A stretch of 64,000 nt of DNA from Aldehydirespirator sp965220345 (GTDB lineage Bacteria > Actinomycetota > Acidimicrobiia > Acidimicrobiales > Aldehydirespiratoraceae): the NCBI GenBank assembly GCA_965220345.1, contig OZ244822.1, positions 248,001-312,000 of the forward strand, in the 5' to 3' direction. The translations under genes and the position numbers were made by a program. The notes under the pieces were generated by a model. The model did no database searches. It worked only from the letters and a program-made list of their open reading frames with translations, and had not been told where the DNA came from. Positions 43,464-52,492 of this stretch are shown piece after piece (within the stretch, counting starts at the first letter, position 1; each line of letters starts with the position of its first letter).

Positions 43464-45746
43464 TTGAGCAGCCGACATCCTGACCTGGAAGCCGAACAGG
43501 CATATTTTGACCTAGCTCAAGCCTGTCTCGACACGGCACGAGAACGCGCTGCGGTGGCCACCTCGTCTTTTCGCACCGGCCGGGGTGGCACCACCCAGGC
43601 CCGAGTTGAGCGCGAGGCCATGCTGGAGGCATCTCTGGCTCGACTGACCAAGCTCAATATCGGTGACCGGTCGCTGGTGTTTGGTCGCATCGACCCGGCT
43701 AACACCTCCGAGCGTTTCTACATCGGGCGTGTGGGTCTCTGGGATGCCGACCACGACCCGATCTTGGTGGACTGGCGAGCGCCGATAGCTGAGCCGTTTT
43801 ACCGTGCCACCGGTCGCGAGCCCTTAGGTTTGCAACGACGCAGACATTTTGCCTCAAGAGGCAGCACCCTGCTCGGGATTGAAGACGAATTCTTCGGCAC
43901 CGATGCTGCCATCGGCCTTGACCTCGCCGACAGCGACTTCAGCGACTCTGCGGGTGCTGCCTCTGCGGGTGCTAGCTCTGACAGTGATAGCTCTGGCAGT
44001 GACGGCACAGACCGGCATGGAAAGCATCTTGAGGGCAGGTCAGGATCTAATGCTTTGATCGCCTCGCTTGAAGCGGCCCGCACTGGACAACTCAGTGACA
44101 TCGTGGCCACCATCCAAAGCGAACAAGATCTGGTAATCAGAGCTGACATGCCCGGCGTGCTGGTAGTGCAGGGAGGCCCCGGCACCGGCAAGACGGTGGT
44201 AGCTCTGCATCGCGCCGCTTACCTGCTCTATACGCACCGCTTTCCACTGGAAAGTCAGGGCGTTTTGGTAGTGGGACCCAACCGCCTCTTTCTGGCTTAT
44301 ATCGAACAGGTGCTGCCGTCATTGGGTGAAGCTGGCGTTGAGCAAGCCACTTTGTCGGAATTGATCAGCCCGGCGGTGCGAGTGTCGGCGCTAGATGACG
44401 AGGCCGTGAGCCGCGTCAAAGGCGATCCTCGCATGGCGGCGTTGGTTCGCAAAGCAGTGAACGACCGTCGCCGTCCACTGCGCGCTGACCTGGTTGTCGG
44501 CTATCAACTGCAGCGTTTGAGGCTGACCGTAGCGCAGTCCGCCGAGATTGTGGCCGACGTGTCACGCAGAGTCCGTAAGCACAACGCTGGCCGAAAACTG
44601 CTGGAGGAGGCTTTCTACGCCACTTTGGCCGATAGCGCACGCCACAGCATTGACCCGGCCGAGATTCGCGAAAGCATGTCGGATCAGATCGAAGTGCGCG
44701 AAGCGCTCGAATGGATGTGGCCGGTGCTGACCCCGGCTCATCTGCTGAACGATCTCTACGGCTCCAAGGCGCTACTGCGCTCAGCCGCCAACAAACGCTT
44801 CAGCGATGCCGAGGTTGATTTGCTGTATCGGCCACGGGCAGTGCATGCCTCGGAGGTCATCTGGTCATTCCAAGACGTGCCCGTGCTAGACGAGGCGCGG
44901 GCACTGCTTGGCTACCGCGCTGAGCACCGCACCGAGGATGCTGTGCTGACCTACGGACACATCGTGGTTGACGAAGCTCAGGACCTGTCACCTATGGAAC
45001 TGCGAATGATCTCTCGTCGCAGCCTCAACGGCTCAATGACGGTGGTGGGCGACATCGCTCAAGCCACCGGATCATGGGCTCATGACGGCTGGGAGTCGGT
45101 GCTGCAAGGACTGCCTGAGCGCCGCCCGGCTCGCCGGGTGGAGTTAACGCTCGGCTACCGGATCCCGGCACCTGCGATGGCGCTAGCGAACCGAGTTCTC
45201 CGTTATGCCGCACCAGGCGCTAAGCCTCCATCCACAGTGCGAACCAGCGGAGACGAACCCCGAATCGTGGCGTGCGGCACCGCAACCGCCGCGATGTCTG
45301 ATTCGCATGACACACCCGAGTCGCCCGAGTCACCAGAACCGCAGGAGCTGCAGGATCCACATCAACCGCAGCAGGAGGCTCTGGGTGAGACCCTCGAAGA
45401 AGTGATCGCCACCGAGCGCTCCGCTGTCGGTGAGGGCAATGTGGCGGTAGTAGTGCCCGACTCGCTGCATGATCTTCTGCGCAGTGAACTTCAGAAGCGT
45501 CGAGTTGTCTTCGGCGGCCCGGGCCGCGCTGGGCTCGAACAGCAGATCACCTTGGTGCCGGTGCGCTTAGTGAAAGGCCTAGAAGTGGATGCGGTGGTGG
45601 TGGTGGAACCAGCTCGAATCGTGGCCGAAGAATGCCAAGGGATCCGGTCGCTGTATGTGGCGCTCACTCGCGCCACCCGCAGGGTCACAGTGGTACACGC
45701 CGAGCCTCTGCCCGAAGTGCTGATCGAGAGAAATACCAGCACATAG
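43464..45746 (+). CDS. helD: HelD-like UvrD/Rep-family ATPase, RNA polymerase-associated
   Basis: A 760-residue protein. The N-terminal helical region 'HPDLEAEQAYFDLAQACLD' and on to 'EREAMLEASLARLTKL' fits the RNAP secondary-channel arm of HelD. Then 'YIGRVGLWDADHDPILVDWRAP' near 90, Walker A 'VVQGGPGTGKTVVALHRAAYLLYT' near 235, 'HIVVDEAQDLSPMELRMIS' near 500 (Walker B), 'TVVGDIAQATG' near 525 and 'LYVALTRATRRVTVVHAE' at the end. HelD rescues stalled RNA polymerase. The TTG at 43464 gives the family start; the frame is open back to 43314. Two Ser/Asp/Gly repeats (SAGAASAGASSDSDSSG) and a Pro/Glu-rich insert interrupt the core. Confidence 0.85.
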   Translation: MSSRHPDLEAEQAYFDLAQACLDTARERAAVATSSFRTGRGGTTQARVEREAMLEASLARLTKLNIGDRSLVFGRIDPANTSERFYIGRVGLWDADHDPILVDWRAPIAEPFYRATGREPLGLQRRRHFASRGSTLLGIEDEFFGTDAAIGLDLADSDFSDSAGAASAGASSDSDSSGSDGTDRHGKHLEGRSGSNALIASLEAARTGQLSDIVATIQSEQDLVIRADMPGVLVVQGGPGTGKTVVALHRAAYLLYTHRFPLESQGVLVVGPNRLFLAYIEQVLPSLGEAGVEQATLSELISPAVRVSALDDEAVSRVKGDPRMAALVRKAVNDRRRPLRADLVVGYQLQRLRLTVAQSAEIVADVSRRVRKHNAGRKLLEEAFYATLADSARHSIDPAEIRESMSDQIEVREALEWMWPVLTPAHLLNDLYGSKALLRSAANKRFSDAEVDLLYRPRAVHASEVIWSFQDVPVLDEARALLGYRAEHRTEDAVLTYGHIVVDEAQDLSPMELRMISRRSLNGSMTVVGDIAQATGSWAHDGWESVLQGLPERRPARRVELTLGYRIPAPAMALANRVLRYAAPGAKPPSTVRTSGDEPRIVACGTATAAMSDSHDTPESPESPEPQELQDPHQPQQEALGETLEEVIATERSAVGEGNVAVVVPDSLHDLLRSELQKRRVVFGGPGRAGLEQQITLVPVRLVKGLEVDAVVVVEPARIVAEECQGIRSLYVALTRATRRVTVVHAEPLPEVLIERNTST

Positions 45747-45826
45747 AACTCGCGTGCGAGCCTTACGGTGATGGTCAAGCCGCAGCTATCAACGTAGTGA
45801 AGCAAACCCCCACTAACGTATAAGGC

Positions 45827-47020
45827 ATGCTTGATAGCGCTATCGGCGGTACTGGTGGCATTGGCACTAGCGGTACTGGTGGCACTGATTCTTCTTCGCT
45901 TGCATCTCCATTTGCATATATAGCCAAGCTCAACGAGCCCAATAAGGGCGACAAGGGCATCGTGGTGGACGGCGTGAGTGTAGAACTCGGAGGTGCGCCG
46001 GTGCTGCAAAACACCTGTGTCACCGCCGAAGCAGGCCGAACTTTGGCTCTCCTTGGGCCCAGCGGATGCGGGAAGACCACTTTGCTGCGGGTGCTGTCAG
46101 GATTACAGCGACTCGACTCGGGCCGCGTGATTCTGGGTGGCAGGGTCGTTTCATCCCCAGAACTGCATGAACCACCCAACAAGCGTGGTGTCGGCATGGT
46201 GTTTCAGGACTGGTCGCTTTTCCCGCATCTCAGCGTCGCCGCCAACGTAGCTTTCGGCCTGCCGCGATCGCAACGCCCGCGCAACCGGATGCTGTCCCGC
46301 CCGGCATCACCGCGAGTGCATGAACTACTGGAAATGGTGGGGGTCGCGGATCTGGCTAACCGCATGCCTGGATCTCTGTCGGGAGGCCAGCAGCAGCGAG
46401 TGGCGTTGGCCCGGGCTCTGGCACCCGCGCCAACAGTGCTGCTGCTTGACGAACCCTTCTCGAGCCTCGACACTTCTTTGAGGATTGATGTTCGTGCCGA
46501 AGTCGTCGCCCTGCTGCAAGAACTGGAGGTCACCTGCGTGTTCGTGACGCATGACCAAGACGAAGCCTTCGTGCTAGGTGACGAAGTGGCAGTCATGCGT
46601 GACGGTGCAGTGGTGCAGCAAGCCACGCCGTCGCAGCTTTATGAGCAGCCTGCTGACCGCTGGCTTGCAGGGTTCGTAGGCGAAGCTGACACTGTCGCAG
46701 GCCGCGCCCAGGGAGACATCGCCTACACCGCGTTGGGGCCGGTGAAGCTGTTGATACAAATGCATGGTGAAGTTGACGTGCTGCTACGGCCCGAGGAGCT
46801 AGTGATGACCGAGGGCAACTCTGGTAAGGGTTCAGAGACCAGCGACAACACCGGCATCGTCGACCATGTTGAGTTCTACGGTCACGACACCCTCTACTAC
46901 GTTCGTGAAGCCTGCGGAGGCATCTTGCGCTGCCGTGACAGTGGCGCTCCCCGGTTCGGGGTGGGTGCCGCTGTTGAGTTGTGTCACAGCGGTGTTCCCA
47001 CGATTGCTTTCGAGCGGTAG
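45827..47020 (+). CDS. Orphan ABC ATPase of the iron/thiamine/spermidine importer type (FbpC/PotA-like)
   Basis: A 397-residue ATPase. A Gly/Thr/Ser-rich N-terminal stretch (GGTGGIGTSGTGGT) of repeats is followed by 'LLGPSGCGKTTLLRVLSGLQ' near 80 (Walker A), 'LSGGQQQRVALARALAPAPT' near 190, 'LLLDEPFSSLDTSLR' near 210, 'VFVTHDQDEAFVLGD' near 240, and a C-terminal TOBE_2-like domain ('VLLRPEELVM', 'VDHVEFYGHDTLYYVRE'). No permease or binding protein gene is adjacent, so its partners are elsewhere or it is an orphan. Confidence 0.88.
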   Translation: MLDSAIGGTGGIGTSGTGGTDSSSLASPFAYIAKLNEPNKGDKGIVVDGVSVELGGAPVLQNTCVTAEAGRTLALLGPSGCGKTTLLRVLSGLQRLDSGRVILGGRVVSSPELHEPPNKRGVGMVFQDWSLFPHLSVAANVAFGLPRSQRPRNRMLSRPASPRVHELLEMVGVADLANRMPGSLSGGQQQRVALARALAPAPTVLLLDEPFSSLDTSLRIDVRAEVVALLQELEVTCVFVTHDQDEAFVLGDEVAVMRDGAVVQQATPSQLYEQPADRWLAGFVGEADTVAGRAQGDIAYTALGPVKLLIQMHGEVDVLLRPEELVMTEGNSGKGSETSDNTGIVDHVEFYGHDTLYYVREACGGILRCRDSGAPRFGVGAAVELCHSGVPTIAFER

Positions 47021-47090
47021 CCGTCAGTAGCAGCTGTAGCGGATCAGTAGCTTTCGGCTCAGTTCAAGTTCGGCAAGTTCGTCAGGTTCG

Positions 47091-48041
47091 TTAGGTTCGA
47101 TATTGCACGCCGGGTAGCACGCACAGCATTTCATAAACAAGGTCGGCGGCTATGTGCGCGGTCATGCCTGACGTGTCGTATATGGGTGCCACCTCCACCA
47201 TGTCACAGCCCACCAAGTTGAGACCTCGGCAGCCGCGAATGATTTCAAGCGCCTGGGGCGTGGTGAGACCACCAATCTCGGGAGTGCCCGTGCCTGGTGC
47301 GAAAGACGGGTCTAGACCATCAATATCAAAGCTCAAATAAACCGGGCCGCCATCCACCTTTTGGTGCACCTCTTGCATTAGCGGCACCAGCGAACGGTGC
47401 CAGCACTCCTCGATCTGCACCACCCGGAAGCCTTGTCTCCTTGACCAGTCGAAGTCGTCGGCTGCGTATCCAGTGGCGCGCATCCCGATCTGCACCACCC
47501 GATCACAATCCAGCAGACCCTCTTCCACAGCCCGGCGGAACGGTGTGCCGTGCGCTATGCGCTCACCGAACATCTCGTCGTTGATGTCGGTGTGGGCATC
47601 GACATGCACTAAGCCCACAGGTCCGTGACGGGCACGCATGGCTCGCAAAATCGGCAAAACGATGGTGTGGTCGCCGCCTAGAGCCACGGTGATCACATCA
47701 TGGGAGAGCAGCTCAGAGAAGTGAGTTTCGATACGGTTCACGGAATCAAGCAGGTTGTAGGGGTTGGTGGCAACGTCGCCGGTGTCGTCTATGCGCAGGC
47801 TGTCAAACGGTGCCGCTCGGGTTGCCATGTTGTAGGGGCGGATCAGCACCGATTCGTCACGGATCCCTCGGGGCCCGAAACGTGCTCCTGGACGATTTGA
47901 GGTGCCGATATCGAGAGGCACTCCTACAACAGCGACATCTAGTTCGCTGAGCTGTGAACGCCCTGGCAGGCGCATGAATGTGGCTATACCTGCGAAGCGC
48001 GGCATGTCGTTACCGCCTAAAGGCTGCGGATTGCTGCTCAT
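47091..48041 (-). CDS. speB: Agmatinase-like ureohydrolase
   Basis: A 316-residue arginase-superfamily enzyme with the binuclear manganese motifs 'VALGGDHTIVLP' near 127, 'VHVDAHTDINDEMFGERIAHG' near 150, and 'SFDIDGLDPSFAPGTGTPE' near 232. The 'GTSNRPGARFGPRGIR' segment near 45 and overall length fit agmatinase or guanidinobutyrase (SpeB group), which release urea from agmatine or related guanidino compounds. I start at the ATG at 48041 (MSSNPQPLGG). The open frame extends 159 nt further, but the added residues are low complexity and not family-like. Confidence 0.9.
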   Translation of the reverse strand: MSSNPQPLGGNDMPRFAGIATFMRLPGRSQLSELDVAVVGVPLDIGTSNRPGARFGPRGIRDESVLIRPYNMATRAAPFDSLRIDDTGDVATNPYNLLDSVNRIETHFSELLSHDVITVALGGDHTIVLPILRAMRARHGPVGLVHVDAHTDINDEMFGERIAHGTPFRRAVEEGLLDCDRVVQIGMRATGYAADDFDWSRRQGFRVVQIEECWHRSLVPLMQEVHQKVDGGPVYLSFDIDGLDPSFAPGTGTPEIGGLTTPQALEIIRGCRGLNLVGCDMVEVAPIYDTSGMTAHIAADLVYEMLCVLPGVQYRT

Positions 48042-48269
48042 GAGATTGTTCTCAAGGTAGTTCTGGCTGTCGGTGCTGTCAGCGCTAGCGACTTTGCTGT
48101 CAGGTTTGGCTGTGGTACTGTCAAGGTTGCTGGCTGCGGCCGTGCTGATGGGATGGTCTGCGGTATGCACATGTTTATTTTGGCATAAGGATTGTGGCAT
48201 GAGTTGGAGTCCGCATGGTTAGCGTGGGGCGTGAGCCTTCAAAAAATCAACAATCGCAGAGGAGCACAA

Positions 48270-49133
48270 ATGCGGTTCGGCATTACTTTCGCCAATGTGG
48301 GCAGGTTCGCTGAAGCGGCAGGCGCAGCTGAGCTAGCCAAATCCGCCGAAAAAGCCGGTTTCGACTCGCTTTGGACAGTGGAGCACATCGTCTATCCCGA
48401 GGGCTACCAGTCGGCTTACCCGTATGCCCCTAATGGCAAAATGCCCGGATCTGGCCAAAACCCGATCCCCGATCCGCTGGTTTGGCTCTCGTTTTGTGCC
48501 GCGATTACTTCAAACATCCGACTCTGCACTGGCATAGCGCTGCTACCTGAACGCCATCCGCTGGTCTTCGCAAAACAAGCAGCAACACTTGATGTGCTGT
48601 CGGGTGGACGTTTTACTCTCGGGGTGGGTATCGGCTGGCTGCGTGAAGAGTTCGAGGCGCTTGATGTGCCGTGGCCGCGCAGAGGTGCCCGCACCGAAGA
48701 GTATGTAGAGGTGATGCGTCAAGTGTGGGCAGCCGACGATGTCAGTTTTGAAGGCGAGTTCGTGTCGTTCAGTCGGGTTAGTTCCAATCCCAAGCCTTCA
48801 GCGGGCCGGATTCCGATTCATTTCGGTGGCCACAGCGAGGCTGCTGCTCGTCGAGCCGGTCGTTTAGGTGACGGCTTATTCGTGGCTGGTGGCGAGGCCG
48901 CGCAACTTCTGGAAATAGCCCGCAACACCGCTGCCGACTGTGGGCGTGACCCTGAGCAAATGGAAATGTCGGCATTTCATCCAGGGCTGACTAGTGGTGA
49001 TCCCGCAGCAGCAATACAAGAAGCTGAGTCTTGGGGTGTTCACCGGCTAATGCTCCCCTCGGCACGGTTCATGCGTGACACATCACAACGTTTGGCAGAA
49101 TTCGGCGAATCGGTAATCACGGCTCATTCATAG
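48270..49133 (+). CDS. LLM-class (luciferase-like) F420-dependent oxidoreductase
   Basis: A 287-residue TIM-barrel protein. 'RFGITFANVGRFAE' at the N-terminus, 'KAGFDSLWTVEHIVYPEGY' near 30, 'ICLCTGIALLPERHPLVFAKQAATLDVLSGGRF' type sequence near 100, 'LGVGIGWLREEFEALDVPW' near 125 and 'IPIHFGGHSEAAARRAGRLGDG' near 185 are characteristic of the Acidimicrobiia/mycobacterial 'TIGR03619' LLM group. AGAGGAGC precedes the ATG at 48270. Substrate unknown. Its 3' end overlaps that of the convergent ppx gene by 17 nt. Confidence 0.9.
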   Translation: MRFGITFANVGRFAEAAGAAELAKSAEKAGFDSLWTVEHIVYPEGYQSAYPYAPNGKMPGSGQNPIPDPLVWLSFCAAITSNIRLCTGIALLPERHPLVFAKQAATLDVLSGGRFTLGVGIGWLREEFEALDVPWPRRGARTEEYVEVMRQVWAADDVSFEGEFVSFSRVSSNPKPSAGRIPIHFGGHSEAAARRAGRLGDGLFVAGGEAAQLLEIARNTAADCGRDPEQMEMSAFHPGLTSGDPAAAIQEAESWGVHRLMLPSARFMRDTSQRLAEFGESVITAHS

Positions 49134-50793
49134 CCAAGGGCCGAGCGACAGGTCTGAAAGCTGGATGATTGAAACGAGGCTTCGGCACGGTTGTTTCAAC
49201 TACTCCAAAATCCACTTCACGGTTGAGCGCCTCAGATAGCAAGGCAGTGCTGCGACGGGCTGTGAACAGTTCGATGTCAATGTCGGTGCCTGCGGCCACC
49301 TGCACATCAATCATCAACAAATCTTCGGTGACTTCAGCATTCACACGTTCAACCGCTCTGCGGTATGTGCGATCCAGCGCGATGCCCACCCTCAACAGCC
49401 CGGCCAGAATTTGCACCCGCCTGCGGTCTTGCTTGCTGAGCGCCATGTATTCGTGATGAGACGGCACCGGCTTGCTGCGACGGTGATAGCGAGCCACCAG
49501 TGCGATCAGTTCCAGTTCGTTCTCGTTGAAACCAGCTAGGCGTTCGCTGTGGCGGATCAGATAGTAGGAGTGTTTGTGGTGAGACGAGTGTGCAACGAAA
49601 CGGCCGATGTTGTGCAACAGCCCCGCCGCTTCTAGCAGTTCGCTGTCGGCGATGGTGAGCCCGTGCAGCGGCTCGGTCTCGTCAAAGAGTTCGAGCGCTA
49701 GATCAGTGGCGTGTTCGGCGTGGATCAAGTCTTCGTGATAACTGCGCGCCAGCGCCGTCACACTAGATCGTCGTAGATCGCTCAGATGATGCAAACCGTC
49801 ACCGGCTATGCGGTTCCTGCGGCTGAAACGGTCAAGCAAAAGCCCTTCGCGCAGCGCTCCAGTGGATGCCACCAGCGACTTAATGTCGAACGCTTTGAAC
49901 AGCTGCCGCAACAGAATCGCACCCGCAACAATCACGTCGCGTCTAGCCGAGTCTAATCCGGGCACATCTTCACGGTCAGCCGGTGTGCGACGTGACAGCA
50001 AGTCCTTGACCACGGCATCAAGTTCTTCTCGTTCGATGGTGGCGTTGGCGACAGTGCGAAGAGTCTCGCCGCGCCGGGCTGCGCACATAGCTGCTAATGC
50101 TGCGATGGTTCCCGAGCATCCAACCGCCACATCGAAGCCGATACTGCGAGCTTCTTTCGCTAAATGCGCCAGCGAAGACTTGATATGGCGACGACAGGCT
50201 TTGACAGCATCGGGCGTGAGTACGCCCCCGGCAAAGAATCGCTCGGTGAGGCGAATATGACCCAGCTTCAGACTGCGAGCTAGCTTTGCGGGGGCGTGCT
50301 CACCCATGATTAGTTCGGTAGAGCCGCCGCCGATATCGATCACCAGATGAGGCTGCCCCGCTATTGGTACTGCACTCATAGCCCCGAGGTGGATCAGCCG
50401 TGCTTCTTCGGTGCCGGAGATGACCTCAACCGTGATCTGAGCCTCGTCTGCTGCTTTCTGCAGGAACAGATCCTGGTTTCGGGCTTCACGCACTGCGCTG
50501 GTGGCTACCGCTGCCACATCAGCGAAATGAGCGTCTGCTATGTGGCGGAACTCAACCAATGCGGCCACTGCCCGGTCGATAGCGTCGGGCAGTAACTTGG
50601 TCATGTCTTCGCCACCACTGCCGAGTCGCACCGCTAGGCGCTCTCGGGCCAAAATCTCGGGCACTCCGCCCGACACTTCTTTGGCGATCACCATATGCAG
50701 CGAGTTGGTGCCGACATCAATGGCAGCCAAAGCTTGAGACCCTTGTCGGTGACTAGATGCTTGTAGTTCTGTTGGTTCTGTTAGTTCTGCCAT
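49117..50793 (-). CDS. ppx: Exopolyphosphatase/pppGpp phosphohydrolase (Ppx/GppA) with C-terminal HD domain
   Basis: A 558-residue Ppx/GppA protein. The actin-like ATPase fold gives 'LAAIDVGTNSLHMVIAKE' near 22, 'VAAVATSAVREARNQDLFL' near 95, 'VIDIGGGSTELIMGE' near 150 and 'VGCSGTIAALAAM' near 230. The C-terminal part (about 330-500) has HD features 'LEAAGLLHNIGRFVAHSSHHKHSYYLI' near 395-420. It hydrolyses polyphosphate ends or pppGpp, in stringent and phosphate responses. The ATG at 50793 follows a 9-bp triplet repeat ('ttctgttag'). Confidence 0.92.
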   Translation of the reverse strand: MAELTEPTELQASSHRQGSQALAAIDVGTNSLHMVIAKEVSGGVPEILARERLAVRLGSGGEDMTKLLPDAIDRAVAALVEFRHIADAHFADVAAVATSAVREARNQDLFLQKAADEAQITVEVISGTEEARLIHLGAMSAVPIAGQPHLVIDIGGGSTELIMGEHAPAKLARSLKLGHIRLTERFFAGGVLTPDAVKACRRHIKSSLAHLAKEARSIGFDVAVGCSGTIAALAAMCAARRGETLRTVANATIEREELDAVVKDLLSRRTPADREDVPGLDSARRDVIVAGAILLRQLFKAFDIKSLVASTGALREGLLLDRFSRRNRIAGDGLHHLSDLRRSSVTALARSYHEDLIHAEHATDLALELFDETEPLHGLTIADSELLEAAGLLHNIGRFVAHSSHHKHSYYLIRHSERLAGFNENELELIALVARYHRRSKPVPSHHEYMALSKQDRRRVQILAGLLRVGIALDRTYRRAVERVNAEVTEDLLMIDVQVAAGTDIDIELFTARRSTALLSEALNREVDFGVVETTVPKPRFNHPAFRPVARPLAMNEP

Positions 50794-50852
50794 CAAAGTT
50801 TCGCTTAAGTGCTCACTGTGCTTAAAGGCTCTTTAAAGGCTTAAGTGCTGCT

Positions 50853-51701
50853 TTACGCTGTAGCTATGGGCCGGTCCGGGTCGGCACCCCAGGCTGACCA
50901 TGAACCCACAAAGAGTTGACCGTCGGGCAGTCCGGCGTGGCGGATAGCAAGCAGATCATGACAAGCCGAAACTCCGCTTCCGCAGTATGCGATAACTTGT
51001 CGATCCTTTGCTCCAGCGTCGCTGTAGCGGCGGTGTAGCTCACCTGCTGGCAGGAGCTTTAAGTCGCGCAGGTTGTCGTTCGCAGGCATGTTGACTGCGC
51101 CGGGAATATGGCCGAATCGGGGATCTACAGCATTGGGTTCACCGCGATAGCGCTCAGCTGACCGAGCGTCGATCACCACGAACCTGTCGTCGCTGCGAGC
51201 TACATCTACTTCTTCGCTGCTAGCAAATCGCTCTTCTGGCCATGCCCTAGGAGTGAACATCTGGGGCTGCCATTGCGGTGTCTCGGTCTGCAAACTGTCG
51301 GGGAAGGCGGCGAGCCAAGCATCAAGACCACCGTTGAGCACAGAAGCCTTGACCCCGAGACAGTCAAGCATCCACCACAGCCTCGCCGCGGTGATGCCGC
51401 CGAAGTCGTCATAAGCCACAACCGCGGTGTCGTCGCCGATGCCGAGTCGAGACATGGCTGCTGCGAAGTCTTGCGGCGATGGCAGCGGATGGCGCCCGCT
51501 TGCGGTGTCGGGCTGCGCTGACAGGTCGCTGTCAAGATCAACGAAACGAGCCCCGGCGATATGGCCACAGTTGTAGGCATCTCGGCCGCTGCGGCCGTCG
51601 AGATACCAGCGCACGTCTGCTATCACCACAGAACCGACGTTCGCCTTCAGCCATTCTGGCTCTACCAGCGGAGCGAGGCTGTCACTGGCTCTGCGAGTCA
51701 T
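50853..51701 (-). CDS. sseA: Two-domain rhodanese (thiosulfate/3-mercaptopyruvate sulfurtransferase)
   Basis: A 282-residue tandem rhodanese. The first domain, 'IADVRWYLDGRSGRDAYNCGHIAGARFVDLD' region, lacks a catalytic Cys. The second, from about 150, contains 'VVIDARSAERYRGE' and the active-site loop 'YCGSGVSACHDLLAIRHAG' near 240, with Cys at the start. The CGSGVSA/T loop fits thiosulfate or mercaptopyruvate sulfurtransferases. It overlaps the upstream alpha/beta hydrolase by 4 nt. Confidence 0.92.
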   Translation of the reverse strand: MTRRASDSLAPLVEPEWLKANVGSVVIADVRWYLDGRSGRDAYNCGHIAGARFVDLDSDLSAQPDTASGRHPLPSPQDFAAAMSRLGIGDDTAVVAYDDFGGITAARLWWMLDCLGVKASVLNGGLDAWLAAFPDSLQTETPQWQPQMFTPRAWPEERFASSEEVDVARSDDRFVVIDARSAERYRGEPNAVDPRFGHIPGAVNMPANDNLRDLKLLPAGELHRRYSDAGAKDRQVIAYCGSGVSACHDLLAIRHAGLPDGQLFVGSWSAWGADPDRPIATA

Positions 51702-52399
51702 GCTGTGAGACCTGCTGCGGTGGCGATCTCACGCACCATTTCGGCTATTGCGCCGGGATGGCTTCGCATCAGACGGTGGCGGCCTTCGTTGATGGTGCGT
51801 CGACGCACGTCAGGCAACTTGTGTTGCATGTAGTCGGTTGCACTCAAGAAAGCTTTGTCGTCGCTGCCCACTAGCAGCCCGACCGGCACTTTCACCTCAG
51901 CGAGACCGTCCATGACCAGAGAATCGAAATGCATGCTGATCACGGTTGCGGCTTCGCTGATACCGCTGCGGGCGGCAACTCGGCTAACTCGTTCGTTCCA
52001 TTCGGTCATAGCAGCCTGATCGCGAAACCCTGGCCCGGCTGCTACCAGCACCAAACCCCGAATCGCACCAGGCCGGGTTAAACCAGGCCGGGTTAAGCAG
52101 TGTGCCAAGCCGAGATACCCGCCCAGCGAATGCCCCACATACACGACACCTGATTGTGCCGGGTCACAGTGTTTGAGCACAGCGTCAACCGATGCCAGCA
52201 CAGACTCGCGCTCGTAGGCAGTCCGTTCTGCGGGTGCAGGGGATTTGCCGTGGCCTGGCAAGTCGATCGTCGTGCAAGCAAATTCGGGTTTCAGAGCCTG
52301 CAGGACATCAGCCCAAACTGAAGTGTTGTCACCCATGCCGTGTACCAGCAGCACCGCCGGGCCTTTGCCTACCGTCTCGGAATGCAGGTCAACGATCAC
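51698..52399 (-). CDS. Alpha/beta hydrolase
   Basis: A 233-residue alpha/beta hydrolase. The oxyanion segment is 'VLLVHGMGDNTSVWADVL' near 18, the nucleophile elbow 'VVYVGHSLGGYLGLAH' near 87 (G-x-S-x-G), Asp in 'LLVGSDDKAFLSA' near 180 and His in 'NEGRHRLMRSHPG' near 208. Substrate unknown. A perfect 15-bp tandem duplication encodes the repeated 'LTRPGLTRPGA' inside the cap region. It is operonic with the sulfurtransferase. Confidence 0.88.
   Translation of the reverse strand: MIVDLHSETVGKGPAVLLVHGMGDNTSVWADVLQALKPEFACTTIDLPGHGKSPAPAERTAYERESVLASVDAVLKHCDPAQSGVVYVGHSLGGYLGLAHCLTRPGLTRPGAIRGLVLVAAGPGFRDQAAMTEWNERVSRVAARSGISEAATVISMHFDSLVMDGLAEVKVPVGLLVGSDDKAFLSATDYMQHKLPDVRRRTINEGRHRLMRSHPGAIAEMVREIATAAGLTA
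52067..52096 (-). repeat. Perfect 15-bp tandem duplication in the hydrolase gene
   Basis: 'accaggccgggttaa' occurs twice head to tail (52067-52081 and 52082-52096), adding five residues in frame (LTRPG twice). Confidence 0.9.
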
Positions 52400-52492
52400 A
52401 AGCGAAGACTAGTAGCGCTCCACGGGGCATCCCAGACATCCGACTCTAGCCAATGACATCTAGCTCCAGCCAATAGAGTCCTTGTTGCATAT